Below are positions 8,495 to 17,169 of a stretch of 64,000 nt of DNA, one piece after another; positions within the stretch are counted from its first letter, which is position 1; each line of letters starts with the position of its first letter. The DNA lies in contig JBLHSG010000010.1 of the NCBI GenBank assembly GCA_047626725.1, forward strand, positions 61,518 through 125,517, in the 5' to 3' direction. The translations under genes and the position numbers were made by a program. Under the pieces are notes generated by a model, which saw nothing but the letters and a program-made list of their open reading frames with translations, had not been told where the DNA came from and did no database searches. Origin of the DNA: Ascidiaceihabitans sp034111945. Lineage in GTDB: Bacteria; Pseudomonadota; Alphaproteobacteria; Rhodobacterales; Rhodobacteraceae.

Positions 8495-9148
8495 TTAGTC
8501 TTCGGTTTGTGCTGTTGCTTCAACCGCATCTGCTGCGACTTCTTCGCCTTCTTCAGCGTCGTCCTCAGAAGAACGCAGGCTGGAAGGTGCCGCAATGTTG
8601 GCGACAACAAAGTCACGGTCGATTGTTGGTTTCGCGCCTTTTGGAAGCGTGATCGCAGACAATGTGATCGTGTCACCAACGTCCAAACCGGTCAAATCGA
8701 CGGTCAGAACTTCGGGGATGTCGCCGGCCGTTACGATCAATTCGATCTCGTTACGAACAACTGACAAAACGCCGCCGCGCTTGATGCCCGGTGCTGCGTC
8801 TTCGTTGACGAATTCAACCGGAATGAACAGGTTGATTTTTGTTGTCCGCTTTAGACGCATGAAATCGACGTGCGTTGGCAGGTCTTTTACAATGTGACGC
8901 TGAACGTCGCGGCAGATGACGCGAACGTCTTCTTGGCCTTCGACCTTCATGTTGAAAAGCGTGGACTTAAAGCGGCCAGCTTTCAGCATTTTCAGCAGTT
9001 TGTTGAACGGGATGTTGATTGGCAGCGGATCTGTATCGCCACCAAAAACAATGCCCGGAACCATGCCATCACGGCGTGCCTGACGAGCGGCGCCCTTGCC
9101 TGTCCCCGTCCGTTCCAGAGCTTCGAGATCAGGAATCTCTCCAGCCAT
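8495..9148 (-). CDS. rplY: 50S ribosomal protein L25/Ctc
   Basis: 5S rRNA-binding ribosomal protein of the long (CTC) type. The ATG at 9148 follows TTGGAGAATACT, a good ribosome-binding site, and begins MAGEIPDLEALERTGTGKGA, the standard start in Rhodobacteraceae; a longer upstream reading frame is not needed. The 217 residues comprise the L25 domain (about 1-95, with RQARRDGMVPGIVFGG) and the CTC beta-domain (to about 190). A very acidic tail (SSEDDAEEGEEVAADAVEA) ends the protein, as is usual for alphaproteobacterial L25. Confidence 0.95.
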   Translation of the reverse strand: MAGEIPDLEALERTGTGKGAARQARRDGMVPGIVFGGDTDPLPINIPFNKLLKMLKAGRFKSTLFNMKVEGQEDVRVICRDVQRHIVKDLPTHVDFMRLKRTTKINLFIPVEFVNEDAAPGIKRGGVLSVVRNEIELIVTAGDIPEVLTVDLTGLDVGDTITLSAITLPKGAKPTIDRDFVVANIAAPSSLRSSEDDAEEGEEVAADAVEATAQTED

Positions 9149-9319
9149 AGTATTCTCCAATATATATAGGGCAGGACGCCTCCAAGGCTGTCGTCCCGCG
9201 TGAAGTCGCGCACATACAACGGAAATGGCGGCTTGGAAAGGCGTATCGCGCAGGAAACACACCGCAGTGCGTTTGAAATCGCGCTTGGCAATTGCGCGCG
9301 CCTCTGTCACGCCTCGATT

Positions 9320-10471
9320 ATGGGGCTTAAACACGATCTTTATCTGTCGCGCAAACCGCTTGCTGGCTTTGTCGTCATTGGTTTGGCGTGGGCGTGTTTT
9401 TTCGCGCAAATGCCTGTGATCAAAGCCAATTTAGGCGCAGCAGACGATACATTTGGAGCGGTTTTACTGATCGCCGCCGTGGGTGCATTGGCCGCTATGT
9501 GGTTGGCCCCGCTGACAGATCGGCTGGCGGGTGGATTTTCATTGCCGTTTGCCGCGTTGTTGGTGGCCTTCGGGTTTTTGTGGGGTGGTGCATCAACCAA
9601 CCTGGTGGTGTTCACGATCGCGATGATCATCACGTCGGCGGGGTCAGGAATCATCGATGTTTTGGTGAATGCACGGATCGCCGGCATCGAGGCGCGTTCA
9701 AAACGTAATTTGATGAATTTGAACCACGGGTTATATTCGTTTGCCTATGCGGGATCGGCGTTGTTGACCGGCGTAGCGCGCGAAGCAGGCTGGGGCCCAT
9801 CGCAAGTGTTCGGCGCTGCGTTTTTCGTGATTCTGGCGCTGTGCGTCGTAATGTACGGCCGTGACAACGACACCGGAATTGAGGACGATACCCATAGTTC
9901 GGGTACCGTGTCTGCCGCGTTTGTCTGGCTGATCGGTGGCATTGTTTTGATGGCGTTTCTGGCCGAAGCCTCGACCGAGGGCTGGTCCGCATTACACATC
10001 GAACGCACATTGAATGGCGGCGCAGGCGAGGGCGCATTGGGGCCGGCATTGTTGGGCCTGACCATGGGCATCGGGCGGCTATGTGGGCACATCGTGTCGC
10101 GTTATGTCGCGGATCGGGTGTTGATTGGTGTGGCTTTGATCACGTCGGGCTGTGGCATCGCGTTGGCGGCATCCGCGCAAACATTAATCGTGGCCTACAC
10201 CGGCTTTGCGCTGGGTGGTTTGGGCATTTCGGTGGTCGCACCAGTTGCGCTGGCATTGTTGGGTCGATCGGTTCCCGCAGCAGTGCGCATGCAGGCAATC
10301 AGTCGCGCATCTGTTGTAGGTTACAGCGCCTATTTCATGGGCCCACCATTGATGGGTTTCGTGTCCGAAGGGTTGGGATTGCGCGCGGCATTCTACGTGG
10401 TCGCGGGGCTGTTGATCTGCGTGGCAGTCACGTTGGTGCCGCTGCTGACACGCTATGGGCGACGGGCCTAG
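9320..10471 (+). CDS. MFS transporter
   Basis: 383 residues with about twelve hydrophobic helices. The start MGLKHDLYLSRKPLAGFVVIG is chosen because it places the first helix right after a short cytoplasmic head; an in-frame upstream extension lacks membrane character. An MFS-like loop with WLAPLTDRLAGGF follows helix 2. It resembles the YbjJ/fucose-permease-like branch of the major facilitator superfamily; the substrate cannot be told. It is divergent from rplY, and its stop overlaps the stop of the convergent sulfotransferase-like gene by four bases. Confidence 0.8.
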   Translation: MGLKHDLYLSRKPLAGFVVIGLAWACFFAQMPVIKANLGAADDTFGAVLLIAAVGALAAMWLAPLTDRLAGGFSLPFAALLVAFGFLWGGASTNLVVFTIAMIITSAGSGIIDVLVNARIAGIEARSKRNLMNLNHGLYSFAYAGSALLTGVAREAGWGPSQVFGAAFFVILALCVVMYGRDNDTGIEDDTHSSGTVSAAFVWLIGGIVLMAFLAEASTEGWSALHIERTLNGGAGEGALGPALLGLTMGIGRLCGHIVSRYVADRVLIGVALITSGCGIALAASAQTLIVAYTGFALGGLGISVVAPVALALLGRSVPAAVRMQAISRASVVGYSAYFMGPPLMGFVSEGLGLRAAFYVVAGLLICVAVTLVPLLTRYGRRA

Positions 10472-11079
10472 GGCTGCAAATGCCCGCCTGCATCAATGAT
10501 ACGCTGATACAAGTCAAATTCCGGCGCGCGGGCGCTGCGCAACTGGGTTTCGACGTCTTTTGACAGCGGTGCCTGCATCGCAGGTGAGACGTTTTTTTGT
10601 TTGAACACAATGTCTTCGCCAAATGCCTCGTTTAGAAACCCGCGAAACACAGGTTGCTGTTCATAGGCGAACAAGTGTTTGACCAGCACATCCCCTTTGG
10701 CGTTGGTCAGGAAATTATACTGACTGCCAATGCCTGCAAAAACGGGCGGCTTTTCCGCGATCACTCCTAGTACAAAGTCATCAAAACTGCATCCGCCAGT
10801 GCCTTTTGGCGTGCCGTGTTGACGCGGACCAGACCGATACCGATACCAACTGCGGATTTGTTCAATCGGGTCACGCATGACCGCGATCGGGGCTGGATCA
10901 ACGCCAAAGGTATCACGTAAAAACGGCGCGATTTTATTGCGATAGCGCAGGGCAGGCGTGTGCTTGCGCCCTTTCGTCAGGATGATGTCGGCCTTGTGTT
11001 TTAACGCCATTTCAACAGCCGTCGTGCCGGTTTTGGGCACAGCTAAAAACACCAAATTCTGGTCTGAAAACACTAACAT
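10468..11079 (-). CDS. Sulfotransferase-family protein
   Basis: 203 residues. It starts MLVFSDQNLVFLAVPKTGTTAVE: the PKTGTT segment is the 5'-phosphosulfate-binding loop of sulfotransferases acting on PAPS. A second motif, IAVMRDPIEQIRSWYRYRSG (about residues 64-83), is the 3'-phosphate-binding RDP...S region. The protein is short and lacks a signal peptide, so it is a cytoplasmic member of the Roseobacter gamma-glutamylcyclotransferase-neighbour type or a general carbohydrate sulfotransferase; the acceptor is unknown. It stands alone between an MFS gene and lldD. Confidence 0.75.
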   Translation of the reverse strand: MLVFSDQNLVFLAVPKTGTTAVEMALKHKADIILTKGRKHTPALRYRNKIAPFLRDTFGVDPAPIAVMRDPIEQIRSWYRYRSGPRQHGTPKGTGGCSFDDFVLGVIAEKPPVFAGIGSQYNFLTNAKGDVLVKHLFAYEQQPVFRGFLNEAFGEDIVFKQKNVSPAMQAPLSKDVETQLRSARAPEFDLYQRIIDAGGHLQP

Positions 11080-11103
11080 ATAATCAGGAATACCTTGCTT
11101 GGG

Positions 11104-12285
11104 TCAGTCTTGCCAGCGTCCTTCGAAATCCTTTGGGATCAGTAGGTTCTGACGGCCCAAATCGGTGACTTGGGTTTCGCCGCACAGCGCCATTGTTGTG
11201 TCGAGTTCGCGGTGAATGACGTTTAATGCCTCGGTGACGCCGTCCTGCCCCATCGCGCCCAAACCGTAAATATACGCGCGCCCGATGTAGGTGCCTTTTG
11301 CGCCCATCGCTACGGCTTTTAACACGTCTTGGCCTGACCGGATGCCGCCGTCGATGTGTACTTCGATTTGATCACCGACCGCTTCTAGGATGGATGGCAA
11401 TGCGCGGATGGATGACAGCGCACCGTCCAATTGGCGCCCGCCGTGGTTTGATACGATGATCGCGTCGGCCCCGACTTTTAGGGCCATTTTTGCGTCTTCG
11501 GCGTCCAAAATACCCTTGAGGATAACCTTGCCGCCCCATTGTTCTTTTAGCTTGGCGATTTTGTCCCAATCCAAGGACGGATCAAACTGTTCTGCGGTCC
11601 ATGCGCCCAAGGATGACGCGTCGCTGATCCCGTCAACGTGGCCGACGATGTTGCCAAATTCACGACGCTGGGCCCGCAACATTTCCAGACCCCAGGACCA
11701 TTTTGTAGCCAGATTGGCGAGGGTCTTGATTGTCAGTTTAGGCGGGGCGCTTAGCCCGTTTTTCAGGTCTTTGTGGCGTTGTCCGAGGATTTGCAAATCT
11801 AGCGTAATCACCAGCGCCGAACATTTTGCAGCACGCGCCCGTTCGATCAGACGCGATGTGTAATCCGTGTCGCGCATGGTATAAAGTTGGAACCAAAATG
11901 GTGCTGTTGTCGCCGCTGCCACGTCCTCGATTGAATTGATGGACATGGTGGACAACGTGTAGGGCACGCCGAATTTTTCCGCCGCGCGCGCCGCTTTGAT
12001 TTCACCGTCAGCGTGCTGCATCCCGGTCAAACCGACAGGGGCAAGTGCGACAGGCATCGCCACGTTTTCGCCGATCATGTGTGTCGCGGTTGATCGTCCT
12101 GTCATGTCAACGGCGACGCGTTGGCGCAGACGGATTTGGTCAAAATCGGTGGTGTTTTCGCGAAAGGTTTGTTCGGTCCAACTGCCAGATTCGGCATAGT
12201 CATAAAACATCCGCGGCACACGGCGTTCGTGCATGCGCTTTAGGTCAGCGATGGTGGTAATGATGGGTTTTGGAAAAACAGACAT
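11104..12285 (-). CDS. lldD: FMN-dependent L-lactate dehydrogenase
   Basis: Member of the alpha-hydroxy-acid oxidase family that oxidises L-lactate to pyruvate and feeds electrons to the respiratory chain. The 393 residues from ATG 12285 form an FMN-binding TIM barrel. MFYDYAESGSWTEQTF is the N-terminal YxG-type region, IVSNHGGRQLDGA carries the catalytic His and Arg, and HIDGGIRSGQDVLKA with GRAYIYGLGAMGQ binds FMN phosphate. It could instead be another alpha-hydroxy-acid dehydrogenase such as mandelate or glycolate type. It is divergent from the nitroreductase gene, with an inverted repeat in the gap. Confidence 0.88.
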   Translation of the reverse strand: MSVFPKPIITTIADLKRMHERRVPRMFYDYAESGSWTEQTFRENTTDFDQIRLRQRVAVDMTGRSTATHMIGENVAMPVALAPVGLTGMQHADGEIKAARAAEKFGVPYTLSTMSINSIEDVAAATTAPFWFQLYTMRDTDYTSRLIERARAAKCSALVITLDLQILGQRHKDLKNGLSAPPKLTIKTLANLATKWSWGLEMLRAQRREFGNIVGHVDGISDASSLGAWTAEQFDPSLDWDKIAKLKEQWGGKVILKGILDAEDAKMALKVGADAIIVSNHGGRQLDGALSSIRALPSILEAVGDQIEVHIDGGIRSGQDVLKAVAMGAKGTYIGRAYIYGLGAMGQDGVTEALNVIHRELDTTMALCGETQVTDLGRQNLLIPKDFEGRWQD

Positions 12286-12301
12286 GAGCGAAACTCGCAT
12301 T

Positions 12302-12324
12302 ATTGGTTAGGTTTAATTACCAAT
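12302..12324. promoter_or_regulatory. Inverted repeat upstream of lldD
   Basis: ATTGGT at 12302-12307 and ACCAAT at 12319-12324 form an inverted repeat 17 bases upstream of the lldD start. TTGGT...ACCAA half-sites are typical of GntR-family regulators such as LldR/PdhR, but the spacer here (11 bases) is longer than usual. No such regulator gene is next to it. Confidence 0.35.
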
Positions 12325-12427
12325 TCGCGGGGTAATCCACAATATTTAATTAAGTGCGATTTCGGACTTGATTGGTGCGATATCGTATCATATTGATTGT
12401 GCGAAATCGAACCAAAGGAGTTCTGCA

Positions 12428-13573
12428 ATGAAACTTTCCCGACGCAATACCCTGTCCTTGTTAGGGGGTGGTGTGGTTTTGGCGGCTGGTATTGGCGGCT
12501 TTGCCGTGACGCGCAAACCAAAAACGGCCCTTGCCCCGTGGGCTGCCGCTGGTGATTATTCCGAACCACGAATGAAGGCGCTCAGCTATGCGATCCTTGC
12601 GCCAAACCCGCACAATCGTCAGCCTTGGCTGGTTGATCTGCGGACCGAGGGCGAAGTCACGCTGTATGTCGATCAGACACGTTTGTTGCCGTATACTGAC
12701 CCGTTTAGCCGTCAGATTGTCGCCGGATTGGGGTGCTTTTTAGAACTGCTGACGCTGGCCGCCGCCCAAGACGGGTTTGACGTGCGCCTTGATCTGTTTC
12801 CAGATGGTGAGGACAAAAATGGCGTTGATGATCGCCGTGTGGCCGTCGCGTATTTTGATCAGCGGGCAGGGCTGGCAGAACCTGAATTGTTTGACCAAAT
12901 CCTGCATCGCAGATCGCTAAAAGACCCGTACGACACGACGCAACCCATTGCCGATGACACATTGGCCGCGGTCCAAGGTGCGGTTGTGCGTGGATCGAAT
13001 GTGAATGGCACAACAGATAATGCGCAGGTTGCGGCCTTGCGTGCATTGACCGTGCAGGCCTTGGAAACCGAATTTGCAACGCCGCGCACCTACAAAGAAA
13101 GCGTTGATTTGTTTCGTATTGGTCACCGCGAGGTCGACGCCAACCCTGATGGTTTGGATTTCACCGGCCCGTTTTTTGAAACCTTGCACATGACAGGTCA
13201 ATTCAATCGCGAAAAGTCGATGGATCGTGACGGGTTTAGTTACAAAACGGGGCTGGATATGGTGCGCGAAACGGCGCGCAGTGGCATGGGGTATGTTTGG
13301 TTAACGAGCCCGGGCAATACGCGTGCGGATCAAATCATGGCGGGGCGCGATTGGGTGCGATTGAACCTTGTCACGTCGGCCCTTGGTTTGGGTGTTCAAC
13401 CCATGAGCCAGGCCTTGCAAGAGTTCCCCGAAATGGCTGATTTATACACCAAGGCGCATGAAATGCTGGCACCTGATGGTGGGACCGTGCAAATGTTGGG
13501 ACGATTGGGTTATGGTCAAACGCCAGCCCAAAGCCCGCGCTGGCCCATCGAAAGAAAAATACTGAATGCCTGA
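12428..13573 (+). CDS. Tat-exported nitroreductase-like (Acg family) protein
   Basis: 381 residues from an ATG preceded by AAAGGAG. The N-terminus MKLSRRNTLSLLGGGVVLAAG is a twin-arginine signal (SRRNTL plus hydrophobic core), so the protein is probably exported folded with its cofactor. The motif PNPHNRQPWLVDLRTEGEV (about residues 60-78) is the FMN-phosphate-binding start of nitroreductase-fold proteins; HRRSLKDPYD and LVTSALGLGVQPMSQALQEFPEM are the second half. Similar proteins are annotated as Acg-type FMN-binding oxidoreductases. A MarR gene overlaps its 3' end by eight bases and may control it. Confidence 0.8.
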   Translation: MKLSRRNTLSLLGGGVVLAAGIGGFAVTRKPKTALAPWAAAGDYSEPRMKALSYAILAPNPHNRQPWLVDLRTEGEVTLYVDQTRLLPYTDPFSRQIVAGLGCFLELLTLAAAQDGFDVRLDLFPDGEDKNGVDDRRVAVAYFDQRAGLAEPELFDQILHRRSLKDPYDTTQPIADDTLAAVQGAVVRGSNVNGTTDNAQVAALRALTVQALETEFATPRTYKESVDLFRIGHREVDANPDGLDFTGPFFETLHMTGQFNREKSMDRDGFSYKTGLDMVRETARSGMGYVWLTSPGNTRADQIMAGRDWVRLNLVTSALGLGVQPMSQALQEFPEMADLYTKAHEMLAPDGGTVQMLGRLGYGQTPAQSPRWPIERKILNA

Positions 13574-14018
13574 GCACAACCCTTTCCCGCTGTTTGAAGT
13601 TTTCAACGAGATCGGGATTATCGAACAACTCAGCCGCGCGCGTCTTGAGGCGCGGCTGCCCGACGGGATGATTGCGCCGCATTTTTCGGTGCTGAACCAT
13701 CTGATCCGTGTGGGTGATGGGCCAACCCCGATGCAGTTGGCGCGTGCGTTTCAGGTGCCCAAAACGTCGATGACCCATACGCTAAAGATGTTGGAAAAAC
13801 GCGCAGCAATCGAGACACGGTCAAACCCCAGTGACGGGCGGTCCAAACAAGTTTGGCTGACCGCAAAGGGTCGTGAAATTCGCGATCAGGCTATTCAGGC
13901 CCTCGCCCAAGACTTTAGTGAATTGGCGCAGGGCATTGATATCGAAGCGCTAAAGGCGATCCAGCCAGCATTGACCAGTCTGCGTAAACATCTGGATACA
14001 AACCGCGGGCAATCGTGA
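13566..14018 (+). CDS. MarR-family transcriptional regulator
   Basis: 150 residues with a winged helix-turn-helix: MQLARAFQVPKTSMTHTLKMLEKRAAIE (recognition region about residues 58-86) and a wing TRSNPSDGRSKQVWLTAKG, with the Asp-x-Arg wing signature DGRS. MarR dimers typically repress nearby genes and release on binding phenolic or oxidising ligands. Its start lies inside the end of the upstream nitroreductase-like gene (8-base overlap), so both are made from one message, consistent with autoregulation of a small stress operon. Confidence 0.88.
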   Translation: MPEHNPFPLFEVFNEIGIIEQLSRARLEARLPDGMIAPHFSVLNHLIRVGDGPTPMQLARAFQVPKTSMTHTLKMLEKRAAIETRSNPSDGRSKQVWLTAKGREIRDQAIQALAQDFSELAQGIDIEALKAIQPALTSLRKHLDTNRGQS

Positions 14019-14023
14019 TTGAT

Positions 14024-14815
14024 TTAGGCGCGGTGTGCGCCGTCTGACAAGGTTTTCACAAACGCCAACACGTCCGCCACGCTGTTACCGTCGGCGATTT
14101 TGCTGACAATTGCGGACCCAACAACTGCGCCGTCCGCGACGGATGCGATGGCTTGTGCCTTGTCGGGGGTGTTGATCCCGAAACCGACAATGACCGGAAT
14201 ATCTGTCGCCGCTTTGATCCGCGCAACTTCGGGTCCGACGTTGGTGGCCTCGGCTTCGGCCGCGCCGGTGATGCCTGTGATCGACACGTAATACACAAAT
14301 CCGGAGGTGTTCTGCAAAACCTTGGGCAGGCGCGCGTCGTCTGTTGTTGGCGTGGCAAGGCGGATGAAATTCAGACCCGCAGCCTGCGCCGGGATGCACA
14401 ATTCGCTGTCTTCTTCGGGGGGCAGATCGACAACGATCAAACCGTCGATGCCAGCCGCTTTTGCGTCATCCAAAAACCTGTCGACGCCGTGGCTGTAGAT
14501 CGGGTTGTAATAGCCCATCAAAACGATCGGTGTGGTGTCATCGTTTTTGCGAAATTCTGTGGCCAATTCCAATGTGCGGTTCAACGTCATGCCGCCGTCG
14601 AGCGCGCGTTGTCCGGCCAATTGGATCGTGGTGCCGTCGGCCATAGGGTCGGTAAACGGCAGGCCCAATTCGATGATATCAACGCCTGCGTCCGGCAGCC
14701 CTTTGACGATCTCGAGCGAGGTGTCAAAATCGGGATCACCGGCCATGATGTAGGACACAAACGCCTTTTTGTTGGCGGCTTTTAATTCGGCAAATTTGGC
14801 GTCGATACGTGTCAT
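14024..14815 (-). CDS. trpA: Tryptophan synthase alpha chain
   Basis: Cleaves indole-3-glycerol phosphate to indole and glyceraldehyde 3-phosphate; indole is channelled to TrpB. 263 residues from ATG 14815. Catalytic Glu is in IIELGLPFTDPMADG (the E-x-G-x-P-F-(S/T)-D-P motif, about residues 48-62) and catalytic Asp in VDLPPEED; FVYYVSITGITGA and GFGINTPDKA bind phosphate. Length and motifs are standard. It is alone on the minus strand about 10 kb from trpB, and divergent from ychF. Confidence 0.96.
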   Translation of the reverse strand: MTRIDAKFAELKAANKKAFVSYIMAGDPDFDTSLEIVKGLPDAGVDIIELGLPFTDPMADGTTIQLAGQRALDGGMTLNRTLELATEFRKNDDTTPIVLMGYYNPIYSHGVDRFLDDAKAAGIDGLIVVDLPPEEDSELCIPAQAAGLNFIRLATPTTDDARLPKVLQNTSGFVYYVSITGITGAAEAEATNVGPEVARIKAATDIPVIVGFGINTPDKAQAIASVADGAVVGSAIVSKIADGNSVADVLAFVKTLSDGAHRA

Positions 14816-14967
14816 TGTGGGGACCCTTTTGTCTTGTGTTGTCTTGCAATGCCAATTTGGAGGCGGAAAATCAATTGGAATTGCGCGCGCCGTGCCCTCG
14901 CGTGTCTTGCGTGTGCGCGCCGTGGCCCCTAAAAGCGCCAAAACACATCACGTCGGGAGACTTCGCT

Positions 14968-16065
14968 ATGGGCTTTACAATGGGTATCGTTGGCTTGCCA
15001 AACGTGGGCAAATCCACGCTTTTTAACGCACTGACCAAAACCGGCGCCGCGCAGGCTGCAAATTTCCCGTTCTGCACCATTGAACCCAACGTGGGCGAAG
15101 TATCGGTGCCGGATGCGCGTTTAGATAAATTGGCCGCAATCGCCAGTTCTAAAACGATTATTCCGACGCGCATGACGTTTGTGGACATCGCAGGATTGGT
15201 CAAAGGCGCGTCAAAAGGCGAGGGCCTCGGCAACCAGTTTTTGGCCAACATCCGCGAAGTCGACGCAATTGCCCACGTGCTGCGCTGCTTTGAAGACGGC
15301 GATGTGACCCATGTCGAGGGCCGCGTTGATCCGGTCGCTGACGCAGAAACCATCGAAACAGAATTGATGCTGGCAGATATCGAATCCATCGAGAAACGCT
15401 TGCAAAACGTCGGGCGCAAGGTGCGCGGCGGCGACAAAGAGGCGGTGGATCAAGAGCGTTTGATGAAGATCGCGCTGGCTGAGTTGGAAGAGGGGCGCCC
15501 TGCACGGGTGGTCGAGGTTGACGAGGATGACGTAAAGCAGTGGAAGATGCTGCAATTGCTGACATCCAAGCCGGTTTTATATGTCTGTAACGTCGGCGAA
15601 TCCGAAGCATCCGAAGGCAACGCACACGCCGCAGCAGTCGCTGAAATGGCCGCATCGCAAGGCAACAGCGCTGTCATTATTTCGGCCCAAATCGAAGAAG
15701 AAATCAGCCAGCTGGAACCGGACGAAGCCGTTATGTTCCTTGAGGAAATGGGCCTAACCGAAGCGGGCCTCGATCGTTTGATCCGCGCAGGCTACGCATT
15801 GCTGCACTTGGAAACCTATTTCACCGTCGGCCCAAAAGAAGCCCGCGCCTGGACCATCGCATCAGGCACATCCGCGCCCAAAGCGGCAGGCGTGATCCAC
15901 GGTGATTTCGAAAAAGGGTTCATCCGCGCCGAAACCATCGCCTATGATGATTTTGTAGCGCTCGGCGGCGAGGGGCCAAGCAAAGAAGCGGGCAAAATGC
16001 GCGCAGAAGGCAAATCCTACATCGTCAAAGACGGCGACGTGCTGCACTTTTTGTTCAACAACTAA
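14968..16065 (+). CDS. ychF: Redox-regulated ATPase YchF (Obg family)
   Basis: Universal P-loop protein that hydrolyses ATP rather than GTP and binds ribosomes. 365 residues from ATG 14968, preceded by GGGAG; the in-frame upstream extension has no family similarity. G1 is GLPNVGKSTLFNA (about residues 8-20), G3 is FVDIAGLVKGASKGEGLGN, and the ATP-selecting G4-like motif is LYVCNVGES. A TGS domain ends the protein (AWTIASGTSAPKAAGVIHGDFEKGFIRAE). Length is typical. A terminator follows. Confidence 0.96.
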   Translation: MGFTMGIVGLPNVGKSTLFNALTKTGAAQAANFPFCTIEPNVGEVSVPDARLDKLAAIASSKTIIPTRMTFVDIAGLVKGASKGEGLGNQFLANIREVDAIAHVLRCFEDGDVTHVEGRVDPVADAETIETELMLADIESIEKRLQNVGRKVRGGDKEAVDQERLMKIALAELEEGRPARVVEVDEDDVKQWKMLQLLTSKPVLYVCNVGESEASEGNAHAAAVAEMAASQGNSAVIISAQIEEEISQLEPDEAVMFLEEMGLTEAGLDRLIRAGYALLHLETYFTVGPKEARAWTIASGTSAPKAAGVIHGDFEKGFIRAETIAYDDFVALGGEGPSKEAGKMRAEGKSYIVKDGDVLHFLFNN

Positions 16066-16110
16066 GCATCACGCGGCGCACGCATCCGTTTATTTTGATC
16101 GCAAAACGCA

Positions 16111-16150
16111 AACACGCAACCCAATCGAAAATGGGCTGCGTGTTTTTTTG
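16111..16150 (+). terminator. Rho-independent terminator after ychF
   Basis: The stem ACGCAACCCA pairs with TGGGCTGCGT (one mismatch) around an ATCGAAAA loop and is followed by seven T residues, 45 bases after the ychF stop. The next gene is on the opposite strand and converges on it. Confidence 0.85.
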
Positions 16151-16164
16151 TGTTTAAGGGTGTC

Positions 16165-16398
16165 TTAGCGGCTGTCGTTGCTTGGGCCAACGCCGTAGGG
16201 GCTGGTGTAGGCGTAGGTGCCGGACGCTTTTGTGCCGTTCCGCGCGCTGAGCGAGCTAAGCGTCAAAACAGGTGTGTTAGTGGTTGTTTGCGTGGCCGCT
16301 GAGGTGTCCAAACGCAGGTCGTTGTAGCGGTCAGAATTGCCTGCAAACGCAGTTGTCGAAATCAAAGCTGCGGCGACGGTTGTGATGATCAGTTTCAT
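16165..16398 (-). CDS. Small secreted hypothetical protein
   Basis: 77 residues. A clear signal peptide MKLIITTVAAALISTTAFA with a cut before GNSDRY is followed by a short Ser/Thr/Asn-rich mature chain of about 58 residues ending GVGPSNDSR. AAGGACTTGG precedes the start. No family is recognised. Such short exported proteins occur widely in Rhodobacteraceae genomes. It stands alone between the convergent ychF and a non-coding stretch before tRNA-Ser. Confidence 0.6.
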   Translation of the reverse strand: MKLIITTVAAALISTTAFAGNSDRYNDLRLDTSAATQTTTNTPVLTLSSLSARNGTKASGTYAYTSPYGVGPSNDSR

Positions 16399-16839
16399 AG
16401 ATCCAAGTCCTTTTTAAGTGTGAGCCGCAAAAGCGCGGTTCTTGTTGTCCTCTGCCACTCAAATTGGGGATGTTTTGGCCCAGTTTCAAAACACGACTGA
16501 TCACCGCCCCGTGCGTTTTGCGGATGATCCGTCGTGCGATCACGCGCCGCGTCGTGTTGTTACAGGGGAAGGGGGGTAAAACAGGGCTAAAGGCATGAAT
16601 TCCGATAGCCACTCACGGAAATGGTGCATGTTCTCACAGGACGGTGAGCCATCATTTGGGCCTTATTTAACAGGGGTGCCACGGCCTGAATGCCAGCGGT
16701 TTCACGCGGTCTGTGAGGAATGTTGCAAGGTTGTGCTCGCAAACCAACCACCAAGCCGCAATTCGGATAGGTAAAAAGAACCCTGAATTGGTATTTTTGA
16801 CCCTTGCCCCCATTTATCCAGAACGATAGACCGGTCAAC
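16399..16839. other. Non-coding stretch before tRNA-Ser
   Basis: About 440 bases in which no convincing gene is seen; short frames on both strands lack ribosome-binding sites and family-like sequence. It should contain the promoter of the minus-strand secreted protein and that of the tRNA. Confidence 0.5.
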
Positions 16840-16929
16840 GGAGATGTGGCCGAGTGGTCGAAGGCGCTCCCCTGCTAAGGGAGTAACGGGGTGACTCGTT
16901 CGAGGGTTCGAATCCCTTCGTCTCCGCCA
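16840..16929 (+). tRNA. tRNA-Ser (anticodon GCT)
   Basis: 90 bases with encoded CCA. The acceptor stem GGAGATG pairs with CGTCTCC (one G-T pair), followed by discriminator G and CCA. The anticodon loop CTGCTAA sits on a CTCCC/GGGAG stem, giving anticodon GCT, which reads AGC and AGT. A long variable arm (AACGGGGTGACTCGTT) marks it as class II, and the T loop is TTCGAATC. All parts agree with tRNA-Ser. Confidence 0.97.
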
Positions 16930-17040
16930 AAAACCTTAAAATTTTTTAATTATTCCATGTGGTTAGATGGTTCCGGAGTTCTGACGTCCCCCAAGTTGCC
17001 CGCCAAAACATATTGCTACGCTTCTAGCGTGCAGGTTACT

Positions 17041-17169
17041 TTATTTTTTGTATTGGCCGAGAGCTGCCGCATTTAAAAGATCAGTTTTGTAAGCACGTAT
17101 CATCGCGATGATATCATCCGCTAAGGCAAGGAAGTCATCAGTTTCTATGTCAAGGTATCCGCCCAAACA
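17041..17169 (-). other. Short in-frame open stretch after the diflavin reductase stop
   Basis: After the TAA at 17172-17170 the same minus-strand frame stays open for 42 codons and reads like protein (GGYLDIETDDFLALADDI, then AMIRAYKTDLLNAAAL) before a second TAA. No good start or ribosome-binding site is seen. It could be a remnant of a longer protein, a tiny gene using TTG, or chance. Confidence 0.25.

Noticed and set aside
14153..14785. 210-codon plus-strand frame
   Set aside because: Antisense to trpA, whose catalytic motifs fix the coding strand.
16587..16838. 83-codon minus-strand frame next to tRNA-Ser
   Set aside because: No ribosome-binding site, no family, and composition typical of non-coding DNA.
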